A stretch of 64,000 nt of DNA from contig JANYGW010000144.1 of the NCBI GenBank assembly GCA_025359245.1, forward strand, positions 1 through 64,000, given 5' to 3'. A program made the translations under genes and the position numbers. This DNA comes from Massilia sp. Lineage in GTDB: Bacteria > Pseudomonadota > Gammaproteobacteria > Burkholderiales > Burkholderiaceae_D. Of the stretch, positions 27,831 to 36,895 are shown piece by piece; within the stretch, counting starts at the first letter, position 1, and every line of letters starts with the position of its first letter. The notes below the pieces were generated by a model. That model saw nothing but the letters and a program-made list of their open reading frames with translations, did not search any database and had not been told where the DNA came from.

Positions 27831-27874
27831 CAACGGCGTTTCTGGTGTGTGTAAGTGCACATTATGGGGCAAAC

Positions 27875-28702
27875 CTACATTTGGCGGAATTGATCGGCAT
27901 AATTGCGGCTCACCGTCAGCTGTTCGCTGCGTCCCTTGAGCTTGACCACCAGCCGTCCGCGCAGGTCGGTGTGGGTGCCGGCCACGTGGCGCGCCGCGAC
28001 GATGACGCCGCGATGGATCTGCCAGAAGCGCGTCTCGTCAAGTTGTTCGCGCAGTTTCGACAGCGGCGTGCGGATCAGGCACTCCTCGTCCTGCAGGAAA
28101 ACGCTGGTGTATTTGTCGTTGCTCTGGAAGTAGACCACCTCGTCGATGGCGATCAGGCGCGTCTCGGCGCCGTGCGCCGCGCGTATCCATTGCAGCGGCG
28201 CCGGCGCGGCGGCCACTGCCGGCGCCGCCAGCTGCTGCAGCAGCGTGCGCAGCACATCGGCCGGCGCGGCGGGCGCCTTGTCAAGCAGCGCGGCCTTGAG
28301 CTTGGCTACCGTCTTGGCCAGGCGCTCGGCGCTCACCGGCTTGAGCAGGTAGTCGAGCGCCGCGTGCTCGAAGGCCTCGAGCGCATACTGGTGGTGCGCG
28401 GTGATGAAGACGATATGCGGTGCCCGCTCGTCGCCGGCCAGCCGGTCGGCCAGGTTGAGCCCGGAAAGGCCCGGCATCTGGATATCGAGGAACACCACGT
28501 CGGGCGCCAGTGCGTCGATCAGGCGCAGCGCGTCCAGGCCGTTGGCGGCCTTGCCGACGATGCGCAGCTGGGGCCAGGCGGTGGCCAGCTGCGCGGCCAG
28601 GTAGTCGCGCAAGTGCGCTTCGTCGTCGGCGATCAGGGCGCGGGGATGGTCGATGTCAGCGTCTCTTTCAAAGGCAGCACGATACGCACCGTGATGCCGC
28701 AA
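27875..28702 (-). CDS. LytTR-family response regulator (start uncertain, possibly TTG)
   Basis: RALIADDEAHLRDYLAAQL...VVFLDIQMPGLSGL receiver; LytTR LIAIDEVVYFQSNDKYTSVFLQDEECLIRTPLSKL. No ATG/GTG near the expected start; the 5' end overlaps the kinase gene. Confidence 0.85.
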   Translation of the reverse strand: MRHHGAYRAAFERDADIDHPRALIADDEAHLRDYLAAQLATAWPQLRIVGKAANGLDALRLIDALAPDVVFLDIQMPGLSGLNLADRLAGDERAPHIVFITAHHQYALEAFEHAALDYLLKPVSAERLAKTVAKLKAALLDKAPAAPADVLRTLLQQLAAPAVAAAPAPLQWIRAAHGAETRLIAIDEVVYFQSNDKYTSVFLQDEECLIRTPLSKLREQLDETRFWQIHRGVIVAARHVAGTHTDLRGRLVVKLKGRSEQLTVSRNYADQFRQM

Positions 28703-29793
28703 GGTTGGTTTTCCAGCAATTGTACCTGAGCTGCGCCGGCGTACATGCTGCGCAGCCTGGCGCGCAGGTTGGATAGCCCCACCCCGCCGCCCGGCTTGGA
28801 CGGGGCGCCTGTCAAGCCGGCCCCGGTATCGCTGATTTCGATACACATTTGGTCACCCTGGAGGAAAGCGCGTATCACGATTTCGCCGCCCTCGACCTTC
28901 GGCTCGAGTCCGTGCGCCACGGCGTTTTCGATCACCGGCTGGAGCAGCATCGGCGCGATGACCACGTCGCGGCAGCCGTCGGCGATGTCGAAGCGATAGC
29001 GCAAGCGCTTGCCCATCCGGACCGCCAGCACGTCCAGGTAGGCGGCGATCATGTCGAGTTCTGCGCCCAGCGTGGCGCTGGCGGCGCGGCTGGCCGCGAG
29101 GCTGGCGCGCAGGTAGTCGATAAAACGTTCGAGCATGTGGCGCGCCAGCGCGGGCTGGGTGTCGATCAGGCCGACCACGTTGGCCAGCGTGTTGTACAGG
29201 AAGTGCGGCTCGATCTGGGCCTGCAGCGCATTGAGCCTGGCCTCGGCCAGCAGCTGGGCCGCGCTGGCCAGCTGTTCGCTCTGGCGCGCGGTCAGCGTTT
29301 CGCTGGCGATGCGCCGTTCGCCATGCACGAACACCGCAAACATGAAGATCGCCACCAGCAGCGCGAACGGCAGCAGCGGCGTCAGCGCCGCCCCGCGCTG
29401 CAGGTAGACCAGCGGATTGACGCCCTTGACCAGGCCAGTGCCGATCACCAGGCCGAGCATGACGCACGTGCCGACCATGCCGACGTAATACAGCAGGCGC
29501 GGGACGCCGCGCACGCGCATCGGCCAGTCGCGCAGCAGCCAGTTGCCGCCGACCAGGGCGCCATGTATCAGGTAACCGATCACGTTGGCGACCACCAGGG
29601 TCGGATAGAAGTCTTCCCAGAACGTGGCGGCCCTCTGGGTAAACAGCAGGCCGAGGATCACTATGATCAGCGCCAGCAAGGTGTTCCAGATGCCGGTGTA
29701 GAGGAAGTCGCGCGCGGGCGAGCACGGCCAGCGGCGAAACAGCGGGATCATGTCCAGCGGATGGGTCGTGCTGCGGGCAAGTTCGCTCATCAT
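28633..29793 (-). CDS. LytS/YehU-type sensor histidine kinase (His_kinase family)
   Basis: Multiple TM segments, LQAQIEPHFLYNTLANV, GVGLSNLRARL. Confidence 0.9.
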   Translation of the reverse strand: MMSELARSTTHPLDMIPLFRRWPCSPARDFLYTGIWNTLLALIIVILGLLFTQRAATFWEDFYPTLVVANVIGYLIHGALVGGNWLLRDWPMRVRGVPRLLYYVGMVGTCVMLGLVIGTGLVKGVNPLVYLQRGAALTPLLPFALLVAIFMFAVFVHGERRIASETLTARQSEQLASAAQLLAEARLNALQAQIEPHFLYNTLANVVGLIDTQPALARHMLERFIDYLRASLAASRAASATLGAELDMIAAYLDVLAVRMGKRLRYRFDIADGCRDVVIAPMLLQPVIENAVAHGLEPKVEGGEIVIRAFLQGDQMCIEISDTGAGLTGAPSKPGGGVGLSNLRARLRSMYAGAAQVQLLENQPCGITVRIVLPLKETLTSTIPAP

Positions 29794-30947
29794 GGCTGCG
29801 CGCTCCCGTATTCCCAGGCCCACGGCATGCGGGTATCTCCCAGCACGATGCGCGCCAGTTCGGGATAGATGCGTTCGGCCCGCACGTCGTTGGCCAGCAT
29901 GACGATGCAGCGCTTGCCGGTTTCGAGGCAGATCATCATGTTCCCGGTGGTGTCGTTGTGGCCGCCCTTGAACCAGGCCGCACCGCTGCTGTCCCGGAAG
30001 GTCACCAGTCCGGTACCGGCCGCCAGCCCGATGGCGGCGTTGCGCGGATCGACCTCGCCGGGCGCGCGCGAGAACTGCTGCTTCGACGTGATCGCCAACT
30101 GCGGGCGTACCAGCTCGGCGCGCGCCTTGGCGCTCAGCCCGTCGCCGCGCACGATGCCTGCCCACAGGCGGGCCTGGTCGGCGATGGTGGTGTCCATCGA
30201 GCCTGCTGCGCGCACGTTGCTGCGCTCGTCGTGCGGCTCTTCCTTGCCATCGATCGCGTAGCCGTCGGCCAGGTTGGCGGCAAAGTCCGGGCGCCATTTC
30301 ATGCTGGTCCTGGTCATGCCGAAGCGGTCGAATACCCTGGTCTGCATTTCTTTGTTCACGTCCAGGCCCAGGCCTTTCTCGAGTATCAGCTGGAGCAGGT
30401 AGAAGCCTTCGCCCGAGTAGCCGTAGCGTGATCCCGGATTCCAGTGAAAGCGCAGTTTTTTATCCGGCTCGATCCACCGGAAATTACTGAAGCCGCTGCC
30501 ATGATTGAGCAGGATGCGCGGCGTCAGCGCGCGCCAGCGTTCGTCGCCAGCCAGGTCGGCATAGCCGTTCGCGCCTTCGCGGTACTCGGGCAGGGGCTTG
30601 GGCAGCAGGTCCGCCACCGATGCGTCCAGGTTCAGGCGACCCTCGTCCACCAGCTGCATGACCATGTAGGCGAACGCGGTCTTGGTCAGCGAGGCGCCAT
30701 ACATGATGGTGTCGGTCGTCAGCGGCAGCGCGCGAGCGACATTGCGGTAGCCATAGGCGGCCACCTTGACCACCTGGCCGTTGTCGATGACGGCCAGCGC
30801 CATTCCCTGCACGCCGGCGCCCTGCATCAGGCGCTGCGCCTGCGCGTCCAGCCCCGGCGCGGCCTGGCGTGGCGTCGTGGCGCAGGCGCCCAGCATGGCC
30901 AGGGCGGCGAAGCATGCGATCATGGCTGGACGTGTGGCTTGCGACAT
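29790..30947 (-). CDS. Serine hydrolase (beta-lactamase family, class C-like lipoprotein)
   Basis: Lipobox AMLGACA; SxxK motif MYGASLTKTAFAYM; overlaps the kinase start by 4 nt. Confidence 0.9.
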   Translation of the reverse strand: MSQATRPAMIACFAALAMLGACATTPRQAAPGLDAQAQRLMQGAGVQGMALAVIDNGQVVKVAAYGYRNVARALPLTTDTIMYGASLTKTAFAYMVMQLVDEGRLNLDASVADLLPKPLPEYREGANGYADLAGDERWRALTPRILLNHGSGFSNFRWIEPDKKLRFHWNPGSRYGYSGEGFYLLQLILEKGLGLDVNKEMQTRVFDRFGMTRTSMKWRPDFAANLADGYAIDGKEEPHDERSNVRAAGSMDTTIADQARLWAGIVRGDGLSAKARAELVRPQLAITSKQQFSRAPGEVDPRNAAIGLAAGTGLVTFRDSSGAAWFKGGHNDTTGNMMICLETGKRCIVMLANDVRAERIYPELARIVLGDTRMPWAWEYGSAQP

Positions 30948-30952
30948 AGTTT

Positions 30953-32449
30953 TCAGCTCGCTAAAAAATTACCGTGGAAGCAGAGCGGCGTGCGGTAAGG
31001 CAGGCGCGCCAGTGCCAGCGGGCCGGCGGCGACGCGCGCGGCATCGAAAACCGTCATCACGCTCTCGGAGCGGCGCGTGTCCTGCACCACGCCAACCAGG
31101 TAGCCGTCGGTTTCGGAGCGGGCGTTGGCGCGCGGGACCAGCACATGTTCCTCGACCTGCCAGCCGGCGTCGAAACGGTAGCTGTCGGCCTTGCCGCTGC
31201 TGGTGTCGACCAGGTTGACGGTGTCGAGGATGGCCTCGGCATTGTGGGTCGAATTGCTCAGCAACGCAAGTTTGCGGTGCCGCACCGAGACTACCTGCGG
31301 CATCACGCGCGGGAACTCGCTGGGGCCGAGCAGGCGCGCGACGTCGGCGCTTTTGCGCGCATAGTCGAGCGTGACCTGAGCGGCGAAGCTGCGGCTGGCC
31401 GCGTTTGTGGGGCGTTCGCCCTGCATCAGCCGGCCCGCTTCCCTGAGCGCGTCGCCCTGGTGCAGCACGGTGTCGAAGCGGGTGGTCGCGCCGTCGTCCC
31501 AGGCGTTCCCGAAGTGGAACACCATATGCGGCGGCAGTTCGAATACCTGGCGCACCTTCATTGTCGCCTTCGACACGACCACCGCGCGCAGCGGCCGCGC
31601 ACTGGCGCCGCTGCCGGCCCACCGGTGCATCTCGGCGAAGCTCTTGCCTTCGCCGCGCACCATGTCGTACGGGGGAATCAGGAAAATCAGGTGGCCGGCG
31701 CTGACCACGAAGTCATGCACCATCGCCAGCTGCGGCACCTCGATCACGCTGGTCGAGACCATCTGGCCATTGGCGCCGATGCGGTAGATCACCAGCTTGT
31801 CGCCGCCGGGCAGGGCGCCGAAGTTCCACATGCCGCCGTCCGGATCCATTTTCGGGTGGGCCGAAAAGGGCATGGCCTTGAGTTCGTCGGTCCAGGTCTT
31901 GATGCCGACCGTGGCCAGCGTCTGCGGATCGACTTCGGTGGCCGAGCCGCCTTCCCACAGCGCGTACAGGCGGCCCTGGAACGGGACCAGATTGGTGTTG
32001 GCCGCGTTGAGCGTGTCGTTGTTCTTGAGCGCACGGCGGCCGACCCAGGTGCCGAAGGCCGGGTACAGGAACTGGCCCGCGGCCGACTCCTCGACAAATT
32101 TCTGGGTCTGCACGAAGCGGCCGCGGTGGCTGACCTTGCCTTTGGCAAGCTGCCAGCGCTGGACGAAGCCATCGCCGTCGAACCAGTGGTGATAGCGCTC
32201 GCCGCCCAGGTCGAAGCGGCCCGGCCCGTTGCGAAAGAAGGCGCCGTTCAGGTCCGCCGGAATGCGGCCCTTGACGACCGCGTCGCCGGCGTTTTCGGCC
32301 ACGGTGTCGGCATACACGACCAGCCTGGGGTCGCGCTTGAGGGCGGCCTGGAAGCGCTGGAAGGTGGCGGCGTCAGCCAGCGCGGGGCCGGATGCGAGTC
32401 CGAGGACGCCGAAGCCGATACTGGAGGACAGGAATGTGCGGCGGTTCAT
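30953..32449 (-). CDS. Carotenoid oxygenase family protein
   Basis: RIPADLNGAFFRNGPGRFDLGGERYHHWFDGDGFV; putative iron-ligand histidines in AHPKMDPDGGMWNFG, MVHDFVVSAGHLIFL, MVFHFGNAWDD, CFHGNFLAS. Confidence 0.9.
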   Translation of the reverse strand: MNRRTFLSSSIGFGVLGLASGPALADAATFQRFQAALKRDPRLVVYADTVAENAGDAVVKGRIPADLNGAFFRNGPGRFDLGGERYHHWFDGDGFVQRWQLAKGKVSHRGRFVQTQKFVEESAAGQFLYPAFGTWVGRRALKNNDTLNAANTNLVPFQGRLYALWEGGSATEVDPQTLATVGIKTWTDELKAMPFSAHPKMDPDGGMWNFGALPGGDKLVIYRIGANGQMVSTSVIEVPQLAMVHDFVVSAGHLIFLIPPYDMVRGEGKSFAEMHRWAGSGASARPLRAVVVSKATMKVRQVFELPPHMVFHFGNAWDDGATTRFDTVLHQGDALREAGRLMQGERPTNAASRSFAAQVTLDYARKSADVARLLGPSEFPRVMPQVVSVRHRKLALLSNSTHNAEAILDTVNLVDTSSGKADSYRFDAGWQVEEHVLVPRANARSETDGYLVGVVQDTRRSESVMTVFDAARVAAGPLALARLPYRTPLCFHGNFLAS

Positions 32450-32463
32450 GGCGCTCTCCCGGC

Positions 32464-32887
32464 TTATTTCAACGAAACGCGGACGCTGGCGCCGGCCGCG
32501 GGCAGCGTGAATTTGGCGTCGTCATAGCTGGGCGGCCCCATTTTGCCCATCGCGTTATTGCTGAATGCATAGTCTTCGGTCGGGATCCCCATGATATTGC
32601 TGTCCATTTTGCCATTCGAATTGGCGTCGTGGTAGACCGCGAACGCGTATTCGCCCTCCGGCAGGTCCTTGAATGAACACGACTTTATTGCCGCTCATGG
32701 CGGCCGGGGCGCCGGTCGCGTTGTCCGGTTTTTTCAGGAAGGTCGCGCTCGAACTGTACAGTGCGACCATCAGGTTGCCGTTCGCGGCCTTGACGTCGTC
32801 GATGTGGATGGTCAGCTCGGCGGCGCCGGCCGGGCTGGTGGAAAAGAGGGCGGCGGCACACAGGGCGGCGGTGATCAGGCGGTTCAT
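32464..32887 (-). pseudogene. DUF2141 secreted protein gene, frameshifted by a 4-bp tandem duplication
   Basis: N-terminal frame MNRLITAALCAAALFSTSPAGAAELTIHIDDVKAANGNLMVALYSS...NKVVF; continues in another frame KDLPEGEYAFAVYHDANSNGKMDSNIMGIPTEDYAFSNNAMGKMGPPSYDDAKFTLPAAGASVRVSLK*. Shift at TTCATTCA (tgaatgaa, 32670-32677). Confidence 0.88.
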
Positions 32888-33009
32888 GTTCGGTCTCCAG
32901 TGGGTGGTGGTGCGATGAATGCCACTGTAGGGAAAAGCGCCTGGCCGAAGTTGGCGATGCGACGAAAAGCGAAAAAACGGCGCGAAATGCAGCCGGACGG
33001 CGCGAAAAG

Positions 33010-33372
33010 TCAGCCGTCCGGATGGGTGGCGAAGCGCAGCCGGTTGCCGTCCGGGTCGAGCACCGACATTTCGCGCGTGCCCCAGGGCGTGTCTGCGGGG
33101 CCGGCAATGGTGACGATGCCGCGCGCGCGGAAGTCGCCGGCGCAGGCGTCGACGTCGGCGACCTTGAAGTAGACGGCGCCGCCGACCTGGCAGTCGCCCG
33201 CATGTCCCGACAGGAAGATGGTCTGGCCAGCGCGGGTCAGCTGCAGGAACAGCGGAAAGCCGGGCTCGAACTGGTGCTGCCAGTCGACGCCAAAGCCCAT
33301 GCCGTCGCGGTAGAAGGGCAGGCTGGTCTCCATATTCGTGGCGCGCAGCTGGGGGATGACGGTTTGGGTCAT
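33010..33372 (-). CDS. Glyoxalase/bleomycin-resistance (VOC) family protein
   Basis: IPQLRATNMETSLPFYRDGMGFGVD...MSVLDPDGNRLRFATH. Confidence 0.88.
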   Translation of the reverse strand: MTQTVIPQLRATNMETSLPFYRDGMGFGVDWQHQFEPGFPLFLQLTRAGQTIFLSGHAGDCQVGGAVYFKVADVDACAGDFRARGIVTIAGPADTPWGTREMSVLDPDGNRLRFATHPDG

Positions 33373-33857
33373 GGGGTTCCTGTCGAGAGCTTGGCGGGCG
33401 CGAGCCAGGCGCCGAAGATGCCAAGGGCTGCGTGCTGGTCCTCATCGGCCGCCTGCGCCATTACCTCGGCCGGCACCCAGTCGGGAAATGGCACGGCGCT
33501 GCTGGTATGGCGGCCCGACGGCGTGTGTTCTTCGCTGACCCTGGCAATCTGCGCCGGCAGGAAATGGTCGGCCAGGCACGCCAGCGCCGGCCACAGGCGC
33601 CGGTGCACCAGCGTGACCTTGCCGTCGATCAGGCGGCAGGCCAGCACGTCGTCCGCTGCGGTCACCGCTTGCAGGATGGCGAAGATGCGGCGCCCCTGCG
33701 CATGCCCCCACCAGCTGCCCTTGATCGCTTCGCCGGCGATGGCCTCGGTCAGGCGCGGCGCGCCGCCCTTGGCCGAGACCAGCACGACACCGTGTTCGCG
33801 CACGAAGGCCAGCGCCTGTTCAGGCGTGGTGAGGGGGCTCGCAAGACTGGTTCCCAT
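33369..33857 (-). CDS. Hypothetical protein
   Basis: ORF with 4-nt overlap to the VOC gene; start assigned at MGTSLASPL. Confidence 0.55.
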   Translation of the reverse strand: MGTSLASPLTTPEQALAFVREHGVVLVSAKGGAPRLTEAIAGEAIKGSWWGHAQGRRIFAILQAVTAADDVLACRLIDGKVTLVHRRLWPALACLADHFLPAQIARVSEEHTPSGRHTSSAVPFPDWVPAEVMAQAADEDQHAALGIFGAWLAPAKLSTGTP

Positions 33858-33944
33858 TGGCGGTGCGCATGACTGGAAGAATGGATACTCTACCAGCAAA
33901 TGCGGGATAGCAGAAACGCCGCTGCGTGGATCTTCCGGCGCAGC

Positions 33945-36485
33945 TTACATGCTGCTGCGCGCGTCGTCATGCAGCACCGCGTGATAGCGGAACGCCTCGC
34001 GGATATTCTCGCGCAGGACCTTGCTGTCCCATGGCTTGGGGTAGAAGCGCTGCACCGCGCCCTGGTTCATTGCCTCCATGATGCCGGCCAGGTCGTTTGA
34101 GCCCGACAGCACCATGCGCAGGCAGTTCGGATACAGCACCTTCACGCGGCCCAGGAATTCGGTTCCATCCATGCCCGGCATGCGCTGGTCGCACAGGATC
34201 ACCTGCACGTCGTGGTGCGCCAGCTGGTCGAAGGCCTCGTCGGCGCAGCCCGCCGTCAGGATGTCGTAGCCGTCCTGGTTCAGCACGCTTTGCAGCGACG
34301 CCAGGATGAACGGGTCGTCATCGATCAGCAACAGCGTCTTGCGCTGGCTGCGCGTGTCGTCGCCCGGAATGCGCAGGCGCTGGTGCGCCAGCATCAGCGC
34401 TTCGGCATCGGCCAGCGCCAGCGGACGGCTGAAGAAGAAGCCCTGGATCTGGTCGCAGCCGTTGCGCGCCAGGTAGGACAGCTGCGCATCGGTCTCGACG
34501 CCCTCGGCCACGACTTCGAGCTTGAGGCTGTGCGCCATGCTGATGATGGCCATCACGATGGCCGCGTCGTCGGGATTGGAGGTCACGTAGCGGATGAAGG
34601 CGATGTCGATTTTCAGCTTGTCGATCGGGAAGCGGCGCAAATAGGCCAGGCTCGAATAGCCGGTCCCGAAATCGTCGATCGAAATCTGGACCCCATGCGC
34701 CTTCAGGTTTTTCAGCGTGACGATGGTCCGTTCAGTGTTGGCCATCAGCGAGCTTTCGGTCAGCTCCAGTTCCAGCAGCGCCGGCGGGATGGCGCTGTCC
34801 TGCAGCGCCTTGAGCACGTCGCCCTCGAGGTCGCCGCCGACGAACTGGCGCCCGGAGACATTGACCGACACCTGCATCGGGCCGACGCCGCCGCGCATCC
34901 AGCTGGCGATCTGGCGGCAGGCCGTCTGGATCACCCAGCGTCCCACCTGCACGATCAGGCCCATGTCCTCCAGGATCGGGATGAAGTCCTGCGGCGACAC
35001 CATGCCGTGCCCCGGACGCTGCCAGCGCAGCAGGGCTTCGAGGCCGGCGATGCGGCCGCTGTCGAGCTGCACCTTGGGCTGGTAGACCAGCACGAATTGC
35101 TCATGTTCGACCGCCGCGCGCAGCGCCGTCTCCAGTTCGAGCCGGGCCAGCACTTCGGCGTTCATCTGGGCGGTAAAGAAGCGGCAGGTGTCGCGCCCGG
35201 CCTGTTTGGCGCGGTACATGGCCGTGTCGGCATACTTGATCAGCGTTTCCGGATCGCTGGCGTCGTCCGGGAACAGCGTGATGCCGATGCTGGCGCTGAC
35301 CGTAACCTGGTGGCCGCCCAGGTCGAACGGCGTGCGCAGCACCTCGCGGATCTTGGTGGCCACCGCCACGGCGGCCTGCTGCCCTTCCGGCATGATCAGG
35401 ATAATGGCAAATTCGTCGCCGCCGAAGCGTCCGACCACGTCGCGCACGCGCACGCACTGGACCAGGCGGCTGCTGAACTGGACCAGCAGCTGGTCGCCCA
35501 GCGCGTGGCCGAGCGTATCGTTGACGTTCTTAAAGTAATCGAGGTCGATGAACAGGACCCCGACCAGCCAGCCGTTGGCGCGCGCCTGCGGCAGCGATTT
35601 TTTCAGCGTTTCGAAAAACAGCGTGCGGTTCGGCAGCGCGGTCAAGGGGTCGAAATGGGCCAGGTGGTGCAAGCGCCGCTCGGCGTTCTTGCGCTCGGTA
35701 ATGTCGCGAAACACGGCCACCACGATCCAGTCGTTGCCGAATTGCTGCACTTGCCTGTGCATTTCGACCAGCACGCTGCTGCCATTGGCGCGCCGCAGCG
35801 ACATTTCAGCGAACACATTGGCGCCGTGGCCTGCAATCAGGGCGTCGAACAGCGCGGCCAGCTGTTCGACGCCGGCCATTTCGAGGTCGTGCGGCCCGAT
35901 CTGCAGGAATTGCTCGCGCGAATAGCCGAGCATGGCGTTGGCGGTGGCATTCGCTTCGAGGATCAGCATGCTGGTGCGGCTGATCAGCACGATGCCGTCG
36001 GCGGTGGCGTCCATCGCGGTGCGAAAGCGCTGCAGGTCGGCGCTGCGCTCGGCCACTTCCTGTTCCAGGATCGCGCTATGGTTGACCAGGTAATTGTTGA
36101 ATTCCTTCAGCCGCAGCAGGTTGCGCACGCGCAGCCACAGCTCGGCGCGGTCGACCGGCTTGGTGAGGAACTCTTCGGCGCCCGAATCGAGGCCCGCCAG
36201 GCGCGCCGTGCGGTCGATGTGGGCCGTGACCATGATGATGGGCACGTTCTTGGTGGCCGGCTGCGCCTTGAGGATCTTGGCCACCGCGTAGCCGTCCATG
36301 CCGGGCATCATAACGTCGAGCAGTATCAGGTCGGGCGGCTGCTCGGCCGCCATCGCCAGTGCCTGTTCGCCGCTGGTGGCGCATTGTGTGACGTAGCCTT
36401 CGGGCAGCAGCAGCGCTTCGAGCAGCCTGCGGTTGTGCGGTTCGTCGTCGACGATGAGGATGGTGGCTTTGCGTTGGGTCATCAA
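33945..36485 (-). CDS. REC-PAS-GGDEF-EAL-REC protein
   Basis: N-terminal REC (LILLDVMMPGMDGYAV), PAS, RFGGDEFAIIL with upstream RVRD I-site, LEALLRW EAL, C-terminal REC (VILCDQRMPGMDGTEF). Confidence 0.93.
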   Translation of the reverse strand: MMTQRKATILIVDDEPHNRRLLEALLLPEGYVTQCATSGEQALAMAAEQPPDLILLDVMMPGMDGYAVAKILKAQPATKNVPIIMVTAHIDRTARLAGLDSGAEEFLTKPVDRAELWLRVRNLLRLKEFNNYLVNHSAILEQEVAERSADLQRFRTAMDATADGIVLISRTSMLILEANATANAMLGYSREQFLQIGPHDLEMAGVEQLAALFDALIAGHGANVFAEMSLRRANGSSVLVEMHRQVQQFGNDWIVVAVFRDITERKNAERRLHHLAHFDPLTALPNRTLFFETLKKSLPQARANGWLVGVLFIDLDYFKNVNDTLGHALGDQLLVQFSSRLVQCVRVRDVVGRFGGDEFAIILIMPEGQQAAVAVATKIREVLRTPFDLGGHQVTVSASIGITLFPDDASDPETLIKYADTAMYRAKQAGRDTCRFFTAQMNAEVLARLELETALRAAVEHEQFVLVYQPKVQLDSGRIAGLEALLRWQRPGHGMVSPQDFIPILEDMGLIVQVGRWVIQTACRQIASWMRGGVGPMQVSVNVSGRQFVGGDLEGDVLKALQDSAIPPALLELELTESSLMANTERTIVTLKNLKAHGVQISIDDFGTGYSSLAYLRRFPIDKLKIDIAFIRYVTSNPDDAAIVMAIISMAHSLKLEVVAEGVETDAQLSYLARNGCDQIQGFFFSRPLALADAEALMLAHQRLRIPGDDTRSQRKTLLLIDDDPFILASLQSVLNQDGYDILTAGCADEAFDQLAHHDVQVILCDQRMPGMDGTEFLGRVKVLYPNCLRMVLSGSNDLAGIMEAMNQGAVQRFYPKPWDSKVLRENIREAFRYHAVLHDDARSSM

Positions 36486-36886
36486 TGTGGGTGGGCGTCA
36501 GATTGATCGGAAAGGGCATTTTCCTGCGGCAGCAGCGCCGCGATGGCCGCATACAGCTCGCGGTAGCGCAGCGGCTTGGCAATATAGGCATCGCAGCCCG
36601 CCGTCACGCTGCGTTCGCGGTCGGACTTCATCGCCATCGCGGTCAGCGCGATGACCGGGATGGCGGCGGTCAGCGGATCCTGTTTCAGCAGCGCGGTCGC
36701 GGCCAGGCCATCCATGCCGGGCAGCTGGATGTCCATCATGATCAGTTGCGGCAGTTCGGCGCGCGCCAGCGCCAGGCCGGTTTCCGCATCGAGGGCGCAG
36801 CGCACGCTGTGGCCGGCGTGTTCGAGCAGCAGCACAGCCAGCTTCATGTTCGCGGCGTTGTCTTCGATCATCAGGATGCGCGCCAT
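36482..36886 (-). CDS. Single-domain response regulator (CheY/DivK-like)
   Basis: MARILMIEDNAANMKLAVLLLEHAGHSV...LIMMDIQLPGMDGL; 4-nt overlap with the downstream gene. Confidence 0.92.
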   Translation of the reverse strand: MARILMIEDNAANMKLAVLLLEHAGHSVRCALDAETGLALARAELPQLIMMDIQLPGMDGLAATALLKQDPLTAAIPVIALTAMAMKSDRERSVTAGCDAYIAKPLRYRELYAAIAALLPQENALSDQSDAHPH

Positions 36887-36895
36887 GCCGGTCTC

